DNA of 64,000 bases, from contig NZ_NOIH01000009.1 in the NCBI RefSeq assembly GCF_002245655.1, forward strand, positions 1 through 64,000. The letters run 5' to 3'. Below are positions 16,796 to 27,311 of the stretch, one piece after another; positions within the stretch are counted from its first letter, which is position 1; the number at the start of each line of letters is the position of its first letter. The stretch is from Thauera propionica (GTDB taxonomy: Bacteria; Pseudomonadota; Gammaproteobacteria; Burkholderiales; Rhodocyclaceae). The notes under the pieces were generated by a model. It was given only the letters and a program-made list of their open reading frames with translations. It did no database searches and was not told the origin of the DNA. The translations under genes and the position numbers were made by a program.

Positions 16796-18592
16796 TCAGG
16801 CCGTCTCGTGTTCCCGCATCCAGAACTCCATCATCATCAGGATCCACACCATTTCGCCGTAGTAGCCGGGGTGGGCCGGCAGGTGCGTCTTCAGGAGTTC
16901 GTCGATGAACTGCGGGCGGACGATGCCGCGGTTGCGGAAGCTGCCCAGGGCATCGGTTGCAAGCGCCTTCAGCCCCGTGTGCTGGCAGGCCCAGACACCG
17001 AAGGGCAGGCCGAAGCCGTGCTTCTTCTTGGCGATGATCTCGTCGGGCAGGAAGCCGCGCAGGGCTTCCTTGAAGAACCAGCGCAGTGTCAGGCGCTTTA
17101 GCTTCCATTCCGGCGGCAGCGTGAGCGAGAAGTCGGTGAGTTCGTCGCTGAGCAGCGGGAAGGCCACATCCACGCCGGCCAACTGGGTGGTGCCGACGAC
17201 CTTGGGCAGGTCGTTGTCGGCCAATGTGTACTTCCAGTCGTAGTTGAGCATGCGGTTAATGTGGGCGCTGGCATTGGTGGCCTGCCACACCTCGCGCTGC
17301 GCGCGGTAGGGGCGGTCGGTGTCGACACGCGCGATGAAGTCGGGCGCGAAGACGGTGTCCATACCCAACTGGATCAGCATGTTGTACATGTGGATGCGGT
17401 CCGGCATGGGCACGCGGGCCTGCTCGACGTAGCTGACACCTTTCTTGAGCAGCGGGATGCGGCCCATGCCGGGCAGGGCCAGCGTGGGCTCGAGCAGGCC
17501 ACGGCGCAGCAGGCCGGGCACGCCGTCGTACCAGCCGAAGATGCGCTGCTTGGCGTAGCGGGTGTTGCCGCCGAACAGTTCGTCGCCGCCGTCGCCGGCG
17601 AGCATGCGCTCGATGCCATCCTCGCGCGCGCGCGTGGCGCAGATCCAGCCGGGCAGGGCCGACGAGTTGCCGAAAGGCTGGTCGTAGTGGGTGGCGACCT
17701 GCGGAATGCCTGCCACGAGGTCGTCGGGAGTGACGTAATACTCGCGGTGGTCCGCGCCGAAGCGCTTGGCGGCGATGCGGGCGTACTCCATCTCGTCATA
17801 GCCACTGGCATCGAAACCGATGGAGTAGGCGCGCGCAGGCTGGCCGACCACCTTGCACAGCATGCCGGTGACAGTGGAACTGTCCGTGCCGCCCGACAGG
17901 AAGCAACCCACGCTGGCGCCCTCGGCCTCGCGGCGTACGTCGTCCTCGATGATCTGGAGGAAGCGTGCTTTGGATTCCTCCAGGCTCGGGGTGTTGTCTT
18001 CCTCGAAGACCGCTTGCCACCAGCGCCGGCATTCGGCCTTGCCATCCTGCCACTTGAGCAGGTGGCCCTGGGGAAGCCGGAAGACGCCTTCGAAGATGGT
18101 CGTCGGCGCCGGGATCATGTGGAAAAATAGGTATTCGAATACCGCCTGCGACGAGATCTTCCGCGGGACGCCGGGGAGCGTGTCGGCGCGGTCGGAGAAA
18201 TGCAGTCGTCCCTCGTGTTCGGCATAGCAGATGGGCCAGGTGCCGAAGCGGTCGGTGGCGAGCAATGCCTGGCTGCCATCCCGGGCGATCAGGATGACGC
18301 TGAAGCGGCCGGCGGCTTGCTGTACAGCGGCGTCTCCGTGGGTGCGGAAGGCCTGCGCCCAGGCCGCGGCGGCGCCGCGCTGCTCTTTGAGTTGCTGCAG
18401 GGCGGCGTTCTTGAAGCGGGGGGAGCCAAGCGCAAGGCAGACGCTGCCGTCATCCTGGAAGACCGTTACATCCGTCCGGTAACCGATGGCACCTTGGGGA
18501 AACTGCAGACGCGCCAGGTTTTCGGGAAAGATCCGGCTGGTGTCGGTGACTGCGTCCGACGCGTGAAGAACACCACAGAACCGCTCGAGCAC
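16796..18592 (-). CDS. Asparagine synthase family protein with atypical glutaminase N-terminus
   Basis: 598 aa, GTG start with GGAG upstream. The C-terminal ATPase half is intact: PP-loop FLSGGTDSSTVTG near residues 231-243, EYYVTPDDLV, HYDQPFGNSSALP, and GDGGDELFGGNTRY. In the N-terminal glutaminase half the catalytic Cys should directly follow the initiator Met, but the sequence reads MLERFCGVLHA, leaving Cys at position 6, and the RGPD loop is not evident. It may therefore use free ammonia or be a sugar/aminoacyl amidotransferase that lost glutaminase activity, unless five residues are cleaved off. In the XrtA cluster, downstream of the beta-helix gene. This is a different branch from the MCGI-starting XrtA amidotransferase. 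Confidence 0.82.
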   Translation of the reverse strand: MLERFCGVLHASDAVTDTSRIFPENLARLQFPQGAIGYRTDVTVFQDDGSVCLALGSPRFKNAALQQLKEQRGAAAAWAQAFRTHGDAAVQQAAGRFSVILIARDGSQALLATDRFGTWPICYAEHEGRLHFSDRADTLPGVPRKISSQAVFEYLFFHMIPAPTTIFEGVFRLPQGHLLKWQDGKAECRRWWQAVFEEDNTPSLEESKARFLQIIEDDVRREAEGASVGCFLSGGTDSSTVTGMLCKVVGQPARAYSIGFDASGYDEMEYARIAAKRFGADHREYYVTPDDLVAGIPQVATHYDQPFGNSSALPGWICATRAREDGIERMLAGDGGDELFGGNTRYAKQRIFGWYDGVPGLLRRGLLEPTLALPGMGRIPLLKKGVSYVEQARVPMPDRIHMYNMLIQLGMDTVFAPDFIARVDTDRPYRAQREVWQATNASAHINRMLNYDWKYTLADNDLPKVVGTTQLAGVDVAFPLLSDELTDFSLTLPPEWKLKRLTLRWFFKEALRGFLPDEIIAKKKHGFGLPFGVWACQHTGLKALATDALGSFRNRGIVRPQFIDELLKTHLPAHPGYYGEMVWILMMMEFWMREHETA

Positions 18593-18742
18593 ACTGAACT
18601 CCGTTGGCCGCGAAGGCTGGAAAGTTTCGAATCGACGGGATGATGCCGCATGAAGGCGGGATTGTCAGTGCCGAGTGCGATCCGGATATGACAGAAGTGC
18701 GGGTTACCCGTGGCTGTGCAGCGTCCCGACCGCCTCCTGCAC

Positions 18743-19972
18743 TCAGAAGTCGTTCTGCAACGCGCCGGGCAACCAGTTTGACGACGGGGTGAGCGGACGG
18801 GTGCCGATCGGCAGTGCGAACTCCGCTTCGGGCACGAGCGAGACGCCGCGTGCGCTACCGGCCGGCGTGGTGAGGTGACGCAGCAGCTCGGCGCCGCTCG
18901 GGCGAAAGTCGAGTGTGTCGGGTGCTAGCAGACCGCCAGGGGGAAGGGGCACGTTGCCGCGGAAATCACCGCTCGCCGCGAGCGTGAAGGCACCGATGCC
19001 CGCTGTGATGTTGTTGATGCCAAGCACCTCGACGTTGCCGGGCAACTTGTCGCTGAAGGTGCGCAGGAACCAGGTGCCGGTCAGGCGATCACTGAGCAGG
19101 GTGTTGTGTGACAGGTAGAGCGCGCTGTCGGGCCAGGCCTTGCCTTCTGCACCGTAGGCAATCACCACGGGGTTCTGGGTGCCGGCACTCTGGCCGATGA
19201 TGTTGCCGATGAGGAAGGCCAGACCGCCGTTGGGCAGGTCGATCTCGTAGGAGGCTTCGCCGCCCGGACCGTCGAGGAGCAGGTTGTAGCGGATGTCGTT
19301 GTAGCGCGCGCGCGATTTGACCAAGTGGCCGTGGTAACCCTGATGGAGGCGGCTGCCGCTGATCTCGAAGCGGGCGATGCGGCCGACGTACAGCAGGTGC
19401 GGCAGCGGCTGTGTCTGCCGAGGCGCCTGAGCGAAAAGGCTGTCGCGGATGATGAGCTCCGCGTCCTCGAAGTTGGCAGTCAGGATGCCTGTTTGGTTGT
19501 CGACGAAGTGACTGTCTCGCACCTCGAGGCGGCCCCGCTCGAAGCGGATGCCCGCGCCGTTGCCGTCACTGGCGCGGGCGCCGTGGAACGCGATGTTCTC
19601 GATCTGGATGTCGCCGTTGCGGATTACCCAGATGGCCTTGCCCTCCGCGTTCTTGCCGTCGGCAATCAGCACCGGACGCTCCCCGATACCCCGGATGAGC
19701 AGGCGTTTTTGGTTCCACACCGTGACATCGCCCCGGTACTCGCCGGGCAGGATCTCGACGATGTCGCCGTCCCGTGCGGCCTTCGCCGCATCAGCGATGC
19801 GCGTGAAGGCTTCGCCCGGACCGACGCGGATGACGGCTGCAGCCAGATCCGATGGCAGGATGCAGGCGGCTATGAGCAGTGCCGTATGGAGAAGTGCCGC
19901 ATGCGCGCGTCGGCAGCGCCGCGCAGCAATCGGGCGAGGGGGCTGCAGGGCCCCTTCACATCCGCGAGACAT
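18743..19972 (-). CDS. Exported right-handed beta-helix protein
   Basis: 409 aa from ATG 19972 (a GTG two codons upstream is equally open). Signal peptide: Arg-rich start, then HTALLIAACILPSDLAAA, cleavage near residue 45. The rest is repetitive ~22-residue coils with parallel beta-helix hallmarks: DGDIVEILPGEYRGDVTV, RGIGERPVLIAD, IQIENIAFHGARASDGNGAGIRFERG, LEVRDSHFVDNQTGI. Such folds serve as polysaccharide lyases, epimerases or adhesion scaffolds; a periplasmic polymer-modifying or degrading role is likely here. No catalytic residues could be assigned. It starts 18 bases after the acyl-CoA ligase stop, so the two are likely co-transcribed. Confidence 0.78.
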   Translation of the reverse strand: MSRGCEGALQPPRPIAARRCRRAHAALLHTALLIAACILPSDLAAAVIRVGPGEAFTRIADAAKAARDGDIVEILPGEYRGDVTVWNQKRLLIRGIGERPVLIADGKNAEGKAIWVIRNGDIQIENIAFHGARASDGNGAGIRFERGRLEVRDSHFVDNQTGILTANFEDAELIIRDSLFAQAPRQTQPLPHLLYVGRIARFEISGSRLHQGYHGHLVKSRARYNDIRYNLLLDGPGGEASYEIDLPNGGLAFLIGNIIGQSAGTQNPVVIAYGAEGKAWPDSALYLSHNTLLSDRLTGTWFLRTFSDKLPGNVEVLGINNITAGIGAFTLAASGDFRGNVPLPPGGLLAPDTLDFRPSGAELLRHLTTPAGSARGVSLVPEAEFALPIGTRPLTPSSNWLPGALQNDF

Positions 19973-19990
19973 GAGCACCGCCGAGCTTGG

Positions 19991-21571
19991 TCAAACCTCG
20001 CTCGACAGCGTCTTGCGGTCGATCTTGCCGTTGGGGTTGCGCGGCAGCGGCCCGTCGCGCACCTCGATGCGCGTCGGCACCATGTAGGCCGGCATGCGCC
20101 GGCGGCATTCGGCCAGCAGCGCGGCGGTGTCGAGCGAACCTCCCTGCGGCGGTGTGGCGATGACCGTGATGCTCTGGCCCAGGGTGTCGTGTGCGACGCC
20201 GAAGGCCGCGCATTCACCGACGAGCTTGGTCGCGTACAGGATCTCCTCGACCTCGGTGGGGCTGACGCGATAGCCGGAGGTCTTGATCATCTCGTCGCGG
20301 CGGCCGATGAAGTAGAGGAAGCCTTCTTCATCGCGCCGCACGGTGTCGCCGGAGAACACGGCGATCTCGGGCAGCACAAGGCCGTTCTGTCGGCCCGGCG
20401 CGTGGCTGGGCAGGGGCTTGAAGCGTTCGGCGGTCTTCTCGGGGTCGTTCCAGTAGCCCATCGCGACGAGCGCGCCGCGCTGCACGAGCTCGCCCGGTTC
20501 GTTGGGGGCGCATTCGCTGCCGTCCTCGCGCAGCACGACCACGTCGGAATTGGGGATGGCCTTGCCGATCGAGTCGGGGCGGCGGTCGGCTTCTTCGGGC
20601 GGCAGGTAGGTGGCGCGGAAGGCCTCGGTGAGGCCGTACATCAGGAAGGGCCGGGTCTTCGGCAGCATGCCGCGCAGCGTGGTCAGAGTCTCGAGCGGCA
20701 TGCGGCCGCCAGTGTTGGCGATGTAGCGCAGGTGCTCGGTGATGGTCTCCGGCCACTTCAACTGCGAGAGCTGGATCCACAGCGGGGGGACGGCGGTCAG
20801 GCCGGTGACCTTCTCCTTCTCGATGGCCTTCAGTACGTCGCGCGGCAGCAGATAGTTGAGCAGGACGACGCGCGCGCCGCTGTGGAAGGCGGTGGTCAGC
20901 TGCGAGAAGCCTGCGTCGAAAGACAGCGGCAGCGCCGCCAGCAGGGTGTCGTCGGGGTTGTTCCCGAGGTACTCGGCAACGCTCTTGGCGCCGGTGACCA
21001 TGTTGCGGTGGGAGAGCACGACGCCCTTGGGCCGGCCGGTGCTGCCCGAGGTGTAGAGGATGGCGGCCATGTCGGCGTCGATGACGCGGTGGCCAGGTAT
21101 GGCGGGCGCCGTCAGCAGGTCGATGAGTCGATGCACGGATGCGCCGGGCAGGGCAGGGAGTTCCGCAGGATTGCCGGTGAGCACGACGTGGCGCAGGTCG
21201 TGGCAGCTACCCAGGGTTTCGGCGAGCGCAGCGAACCGCTCGGGCGAGGTCACCAGCACTCGAACGTTGCAGTCCTGCAGGATGTAGCCCACCTGTTCGG
21301 GCTTGAGGATCGAATTGACCGGTACGAATACGCCGCCCGCAGCCGTGGCGCCGAACATGCCCACCACCGTCTCGATGCGCTTGTCCAGGTAGATGCCGAC
21401 CCGCTCGCTGCGCTCCAGGCCCAGTTGGCGCAGCCCGGCGGCAAAGGCCTGCACTTCGACAGCCAGTGCGTCATAAGTGCGGTGTTCGGCGCCGAAGGTC
21501 AGCGCGACCGCGTCGGGCGTTCGATGGGCGGACGAGAAGATGAGCTGGTGCAGCAAATAGGTTGCGTTCAT
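19991..21571 (-). CDS. Acyl-CoA ligase (AMP-forming), exosortase-A system associated
   Basis: 526 aa from ATG 21571. ANL-superfamily adenylating enzyme: A3 motif LYTSGSTGRPKGVVLSH near 168-185, A5 YGLTEAFRAT, A7 GELVQRGALV, A8 GRRDEMIKTSGYRVSP, and the catalytic Lys in NPNGKIDRK near 516. It activates a carboxylate as the adenylate and transfers it to a thiol, either CoA or possibly the Ser39-linked pantetheine of the nearby ACP. This is the ligase that typically accompanies the XrtA PLP decarboxylase. First gene of a four-gene minus-strand set. The ~180-base gap downstream of the SLC13 gene holds its promoter region, but no clear boxes were found. Confidence 0.9.
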   Translation of the reverse strand: MNATYLLHQLIFSSAHRTPDAVALTFGAEHRTYDALAVEVQAFAAGLRQLGLERSERVGIYLDKRIETVVGMFGATAAGGVFVPVNSILKPEQVGYILQDCNVRVLVTSPERFAALAETLGSCHDLRHVVLTGNPAELPALPGASVHRLIDLLTAPAIPGHRVIDADMAAILYTSGSTGRPKGVVLSHRNMVTGAKSVAEYLGNNPDDTLLAALPLSFDAGFSQLTTAFHSGARVVLLNYLLPRDVLKAIEKEKVTGLTAVPPLWIQLSQLKWPETITEHLRYIANTGGRMPLETLTTLRGMLPKTRPFLMYGLTEAFRATYLPPEEADRRPDSIGKAIPNSDVVVLREDGSECAPNEPGELVQRGALVAMGYWNDPEKTAERFKPLPSHAPGRQNGLVLPEIAVFSGDTVRRDEEGFLYFIGRRDEMIKTSGYRVSPTEVEEILYATKLVGECAAFGVAHDTLGQSITVIATPPQGGSLDTAALLAECRRRMPAYMVPTRIEVRDGPLPRNPNGKIDRKTLSSEV

Positions 21572-21749
21572 GACGGTCTGGGCTTGTGGGAGGCTGTGGA
21601 TGATGCAATGCCACAAGGTTAGACTCAGAGCGTGAAGGCGACAACCGCCTTGGGCCGGAAAACGGCTGCGGAGGTGCCGCGATAGGCGTTTCTATTGAGA
21701 CGCACTCTCCCTTCGCGGGCAGTGCCCGCCAACAGGGCGGGTTGTCGAT

Positions 21750-23486
21750 TCAGGCGGGTCGGAACGGAAACACCAGCGGCACCAGCAGCAGCACCCCGAT
21801 CGAATAGGTGAGGCTGATCGGCAGCCCGGCGCGCAGGAAGTCGCGCATGCGGTAGCGCCCCGCCGAATACACCATCAAGTGCGTCTGATAGCCGAAGGGG
21901 ATCAGGAAGCCCGCACTGGCGCCGTAGGCGACCACCATCACGAAGGGGGTCGGGTCCACGCCGAAGGCACGTGCGGTGCCCAGCGCGATCGGGAAGGCCA
22001 GCGCCGCTGCGGCGTTGTTGGTGACGAGTTCGGTCAGGGCGAGCGTGATCAGGTAGACGCCGACCAACGCGCCATACACGCCATAGCCGTCGAAGGCGGC
22101 GCGCATCCAGCCGGCCATCAGCGCCGCGGCGCCGGAGCGCTCGATGACACCGGCGATCGTCAGCGCGGAGCCGATCACGATCATCAGCTCGAACGGGAAG
22201 CGCCGGCGCATTTCGCCCAGCGTCAGTAGGCCGCTCGCGAGCAGCGCCGCCAGCAGGATCAGTAGCCCGCTGAACAGCGGCAGCCACTCCAGTGCCGACA
22301 GCAGGATGACCGCAGCGAAGCCCGACAGCGCCAGCGTGCTCTGCCGCGATGTCATGCGCGGGCGCAGGCCTGCACCATTGAGCACGTGGAAGTTGCGGTC
22401 GAGGTTGCGGTGCTGGAAGAAGTCCGGTCCGGCGGCCAGCAGCAGGCTATCGCCGACGCGTAGCGGGATGCGCCCGAGCTGACCGGTGAGGCGCTTGTCG
22501 CCGCGGCGGATGCCGACCACGCCGGCATCGAACATGGTGCGGAAGTCGACATCGCGCAGGGTGCGGTTGGCCAGGTCCGACTGGTTGGAGATGACGACCT
22601 CGACCAGGTTGGACTTGAGCAGGGCGTCGGCGCCTGCGCCGAAAACCTGCAGGCCGGGAAAGCGCTGCAGGGCCTGGACCTTGGCGATCTCGCCGGTGAA
22701 CACGAGCACGTCGCCTGCGTGGAGGACTTCCGCGGGGCCGACCGGCGAGATCAGGTGGCCGTCGCGCTCGATCTCGACGAGGAACAGGCCTTCCAGGTTG
22801 CGCAAGCGGTTCTGCTCGATGCTGCGACCGACCAGTGGCGAGTCGGGCGCCAGGCGCGCCTCGAGGAAGTAGGCCGAACGCGATTCCTGCTCGGTGGCCG
22901 CGTTCGCCGGCAGCAGTCGCGCGCCGAGCGCCATGACGACGATGCACATGATCGCTACCGGCAGGCCGACCAGCGTGAACTGGAACATGTGCAGCGCGGG
23001 CAGTCCCGACTCGACGGCGAAGGAGTTCACGACGAGGTTGGTGGAGGTGCCCACCAGGGTCGTGATGCCGCCCAGGATCGAGGCGTAGGAAAGCGGTATC
23101 AATAGCTTCGACGGTGGGTGGAGCCGCTGTTTCGAGAGCGGCCCCAGCAGTGCGCCGACGACCGCGGTGTTGTTCATGAACGCCGACACCAGCGCGGCGA
23201 AACCGCCGAGCTTGAGCGTCGCGCGTGGCTGGCTGCCCCGCAGCAGGGACGAGGACAGGTGGTCGAGCAGCGGCGATCGTTCCAGCGCGAGCGACACCAG
23301 CAGCAGCAGGATCAGCGTGGCCAGCGCCGGGTTGGTGAAGCTGGACAGGAAGGCCTGCTGGCTCGACAGCCCCAGCAGGTGGTAGCCGCCTGCCCAGGTG
23401 ACGAACAGGATGGCGGGGCTGATGCGCCCGTGCACGAGCAGCGCGAGCAGGACGGCGATGGAGCCGAGGACGAGGTAGGCCGTCAT
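21750..23486 (-). CDS. SLC13/DASS-type permease with two RCK_C (TrkA-C) domains, probable sulfate transporter
   Basis: 578 aa from ATG 23486. Two blocks of membrane segments surround a soluble middle region of about residues 200-370 with two RCK_C modules (LVGRSIEQNRLRNLEGLFLVEI...GDVLVFTGE and the ANRTLRDVDFRTMFDAGVVGI...GDSLLLAAG repeat). The transport motifs SAFMNNTAVV, GTSTNLVVNSF and TELVTNNAAAAL are the SLC13 SNT-type signatures. It lies 16 bases after cysQ on the same strand and opposite cysD-cysNC, so inorganic sulfate is the best guess. Similar RCK-containing proteins carry sulfate in algae. Other anions are possible. Confidence 0.85.
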   Translation of the reverse strand: MTAYLVLGSIAVLLALLVHGRISPAILFVTWAGGYHLLGLSSQQAFLSSFTNPALATLILLLLVSLALERSPLLDHLSSSLLRGSQPRATLKLGGFAALVSAFMNNTAVVGALLGPLSKQRLHPPSKLLIPLSYASILGGITTLVGTSTNLVVNSFAVESGLPALHMFQFTLVGLPVAIMCIVVMALGARLLPANAATEQESRSAYFLEARLAPDSPLVGRSIEQNRLRNLEGLFLVEIERDGHLISPVGPAEVLHAGDVLVFTGEIAKVQALQRFPGLQVFGAGADALLKSNLVEVVISNQSDLANRTLRDVDFRTMFDAGVVGIRRGDKRLTGQLGRIPLRVGDSLLLAAGPDFFQHRNLDRNFHVLNGAGLRPRMTSRQSTLALSGFAAVILLSALEWLPLFSGLLILLAALLASGLLTLGEMRRRFPFELMIVIGSALTIAGVIERSGAAALMAGWMRAAFDGYGVYGALVGVYLITLALTELVTNNAAAALAFPIALGTARAFGVDPTPFVMVVAYGASAGFLIPFGYQTHLMVYSAGRYRMRDFLRAGLPISLTYSIGVLLLVPLVFPFRPA

Positions 23487-23502
23487 CTGCGGAGTGTGCG
23501 TA

Positions 23503-24300
<798 letters not shown>

Positions 24301-24466
24301 GGTATTTTAGCGACTGCTTGTGTAGTCGGGGGCGGACGATACCGGTCCAAGGGGCGTTTCGTCGCTGATCCAGCACATTCCGTTCAAATTTTCTGCCGGC
24401 GCGCGGTCCGGATGCGCGATCATTCGGGCTTCACGCTTTTCGCTGGCCGACCTGCCGACCGATTTC

Positions 24467-25384
24467 ATGCAAATCTCTTCGTCGATCAACCTGACCCATC
24501 TGCAACGGCTCGAAGCCGAGAGCATCCATATCCTGCGCGAAGTCGTTGCCGAGGCCGAAAACCCGGTGATGCTGTACTCGATCGGCAAGGACAGTGCGGT
24601 GATGCTGCATCTGGCGATGAAGGCCTTCTACCCGGCTGTGCCGCCCTTTCCGCTGCTGCACGTTGATACACGCTGGAAGTTCCGCGACATGTACGTCTTT
24701 CGCGACCGCATGGCGAAGGAGACCGGCATGGATCTCCTGGTGCACATCAATCCGGAGGGCGTGGAAAAGGACATCAACCCCTTCACCCACGGCTCGGCGA
24801 TCCACACCGACATCATGAAGACCGAGGGTCTGAAGCAGGCGCTCGACAAGTACGGCTTCGATGCGGCCTTTGGCGGCGCGCGACGCGACGAGGAGAAATC
24901 GCGCGCCAAGGAGCGCGTGTTCTCCTTCCGCAGCGCGCAGCACCGCTGGGACCCGAAGAACCAGCGCCCCGAGTTGTGGAAGCTCTACAACGCGCGCAAG
25001 CACAAGGGCGAGTCGATTCGCGTGTTCCCGCTGTCGAACTGGACCGAACTCGACATCTGGCAGTACATCTATCTGGAGAACATCCCGATCGTCCCGCTCT
25101 ATTACGCCGCCGAGCGTCCGGTGGTGGAGCGCGACGGCACGCTGATCATGGTCGACGACGAGCGCATGCCGTTGCGGCCGGGCGAGGTGCCGATGATGAA
25201 GAAGGTGCGCTTCCGCACCTTGGGCTGCTATCCGCTGACGGGCGCGGTCGAGTCCGGGGCCGACACCTTGCCGGCGATCATCCAGGAGATGCTGCTGACC
25301 AAGACCTCGGAACGCCAGGGGCGGGTGATCGACCACGATTCGGCCGGTTCGATGGAAAAGAAGAAGCAGGAAGGGTATTTCTGA
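24467..25384 (+). CDS. cysD: Sulfate adenylyltransferase subunit 2
   Basis: 305 aa, full length. PP-loop ATP pyrophosphatase motif [20 protein letters not shown] near 34-53; [32 protein letters not shown]-terminal [15 protein letters not shown]. It makes adenosine phosphosulfate from ATP and sulfate together with the CysN GTPase. ATG 24467 has no clear Shine-Dalgarno. It is directly followed by cysNC with a 1-base gap. Confidence 0.96.
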   Translation: MQISSSINLTHLQRLEAESIHILREVVAEAENPVMLYSIGKDSAVMLHLAMKAFYPAVPPFPLLHVDTRWKFRDMYVFRDRMAKETGMDLLVHINPEGVEKDINPFTHGSAIHTDIMKTEGLKQALDKYGFDAAFGGARRDEEKSRAKERVFSFRSAQHRWDPKNQRPELWKLYNARKHKGESIRVFPLSNWTELDIWQYIYLENIPIVPLYYAAERPVVERDGTLIMVDDERMPLRPGEVPMMKKVRFRTLGCYPLTGAVESGADTLPAIIQEMLLTKTSERQGRVIDHDSAGSMEKKKQEGYF

Positions 25385-25385
25385 A

Positions 25386-27299
25386 ATGGCACACGTTTCC
25401 GACCTCATCGCCACCGATATCGAGCAGTACCTCAAGAACCACGAGAACAAGAGCCTGTTGCGCTTCATCACCTGCGGCAGCGTCGATGACGGCAAGAGCA
25501 CGCTGATCGGCCGCCTGCTTTACGAATCGAAGATGCTGTTCGAGGACCAGCTCGCGGCCGTCGAGGCCGATTCGAAGAAGTGGGGGACGCAGGGTGACCA
25601 GATCGACTTCGCGCTGCTGGTCGACGGCCTGGCCGCCGAGCGCGAGCAGGGGATCACGATCGATGTCGCCTATCGCTTCTTCTCGACCGACAAGCGCAAG
25701 TTCATCGTCGCCGACACGCCGGGCCATGAGCAGTACACCCGCAACATGGTCACCGGCGCCTCGACGGCCGACGTTGCGGTCCTGATGGTCGACGCGCGCA
25801 AGGGCGTGCTCACGCAGACCCGGCGCCACAGCTACCTGGTGTCGCTGCTGGGCATCCGCCAGGTGGTGGTGGCGATCAACAAGATGGACCTCGTTGACTA
25901 CTCGGAGAAGGTCTTCCGCAGCATCGTCGAGGACTTCTCCGCGTTCGCGGCGCAGATCGGGCTCGACAGCGTCACCTTCATTCCGCTGTCGGCGTTCAAG
26001 GGCGACAACATCATTGCCCCCAGCGAAGCCATGCCCTGGTACCACGGCACGACGCTGATGGGCTACCTGGAGACGGTGGAGGTCGACGAGGCCCGCATGC
26101 AGCGCGCCCCGTTCCGCCTGCCGGTGCAGTGGGTCAACCGCCCCAATCTGGATTTCCGCGGCTTTGCCGGCACCATCGCAGGCGGTGCGATCCGCCCAGG
26201 GGATCGCGTCCGCGTGCAGCCGTCGGGGCGCGAGAGCACGGTGGCGCGCATCGTCACCCGGGACGGCGACCTGCCGCTGGCGGTGGCCGGCCAATCGGTG
26301 ACGCTGACCCTCGCCGACGAAGTCGATATTTCGCGCGGCGACCTGATCTCGACCGTGGACGCGCCCGCCGAGGTGGCGGACCAGTTCGAGACCACGATCG
26401 TGTGGATGCACGACGAACCGATGCTGCCCGGCCGTCCCTACCTGCTCAAGATCGGAGCCAAGACGGTCACGGCCACGATCACCGACATCAAGTATCAGGT
26501 GAACGTGAACACGCTCGAGCACATCGCGGCCAAGAAGCTCGAGCTGAACGCCATCGGCGTGTGCAACCTGTCGCTCGACCGGCCGATCGCCTTCGACCCC
26601 TACCAGGTCAACCGGGATACCGGCGGCTTCATCCTGATCGACCGCCTGTCGAACAACACGGTGGGCGCGGGCCTGCTGCATTTCGCGCTGCGGCGCGCGC
26701 ACAACATCCACCTGCAGCATGTGGACGTCGACAAGCAGGCGCGGTCGAACCTGAAGCGCCAGAAGAGTTGCATCCTGTGGTTCACCGGGCTGTCCGGCGC
26801 GGGCAAGTCCTCGATCGCCAACCTGGTGGAGAAGAAGCTCCACGCGCTGGGCCACCACACCTATCTGCTCGACGGCGACAATGTCCGCCACGGCCTGAAC
26901 AAGGACCTGGGCTTCACCGACGCCGACCGCGTGGAGAACATCCGCCGCGTGGCGGAAGTCGCGAAACTGATGGTGGACGCCGGCCTGATCGTGCTCACCG
27001 CCTTCATCTCGCCTTTCCGCTCCGAACGGCGCATGGCGAGGACGCTGGTGGAGGAGGGCGAGTTCGTCGAGATCCACGTCGACACGCCGCTGGAAGTGGC
27101 GGAGTCGCGCGACCCGAAGGGCTTGTACAAGAAGGCGCGGCGGGGTGAGCTGAAGAACTTCACCGGCATCGACTCGCCCTACGAGGCGCCGGAGACGCCG
27201 GAGATACGGCTCGATACCGCGAACCGTTCGGTGGAGGAGGTGGCCGACGAAGTGCTGGGCTACCTGCTCCAGCACGGCATCCTCCAGTCAAAAGAGTAG
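25386..27299 (+). CDS. cysNC: Bifunctional sulfate adenylyltransferase subunit 1 / APS kinase (CysN-CysC fusion)
   Basis: 637 aa fusion of NodQ type. Residues 1-~440 are the EF-Tu-like GTPase Cys[16 protein letters not shown] at 31-45, [27 protein letters not shown]. Residues ~458-637 are Cys[15 protein letters not shown]-loop, [48 protein letters not shown]. Together with CysD it converts sulfate to PAPS. No PAPS reductase or sulfotransferase is in the window, so PAPS could feed sulfite formation elsewhere or polymer sulfation. It follows cysD by 1 base. Confidence 0.96.
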   Translation: MAHVSDLIATDIEQYLKNHENKSLLRFITCGSVDDGKSTLIGRLLYESKMLFEDQLAAVEADSKKWGTQGDQIDFALLVDGLAAEREQGITIDVAYRFFSTDKRKFIVADTPGHEQYTRNMVTGASTADVAVLMVDARKGVLTQTRRHSYLVSLLGIRQVVVAINKMDLVDYSEKVFRSIVEDFSAFAAQIGLDSVTFIPLSAFKGDNIIAPSEAMPWYHGTTLMGYLETVEVDEARMQRAPFRLPVQWVNRPNLDFRGFAGTIAGGAIRPGDRVRVQPSGRESTVARIVTRDGDLPLAVAGQSVTLTLADEVDISRGDLISTVDAPAEVADQFETTIVWMHDEPMLPGRPYLLKIGAKTVTATITDIKYQVNVNTLEHIAAKKLELNAIGVCNLSLDRPIAFDPYQVNRDTGGFILIDRLSNNTVGAGLLHFALRRAHNIHLQHVDVDKQARSNLKRQKSCILWFTGLSGAGKSSIANLVEKKLHALGHHTYLLDGDNVRHGLNKDLGFTDADRVENIRRVAEVAKLMVDAGLIVLTAFISPFRSERRMARTLVEEGEFVEIHVDTPLEVAESRDPKGLYKKARRGELKNFTGIDSPYEAPETPEIRLDTANRSVEEVADEVLGYLLQHGILQSKE

Positions 27300-27311
27300 G
27301 GCGGGGCGACG

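Noticed and set aside
19325-21622. Long plus-strand frame across the beta-helix and acyl-CoA ligase genes
   Set aside because: No motif, spans two real genes on the other strand; antisense shadow of high-GC coding.
25278-27275. Long minus-strand frame opposite cysNC
   Set aside because: Antisense shadow; the plus strand has every CysN and CysC motif.
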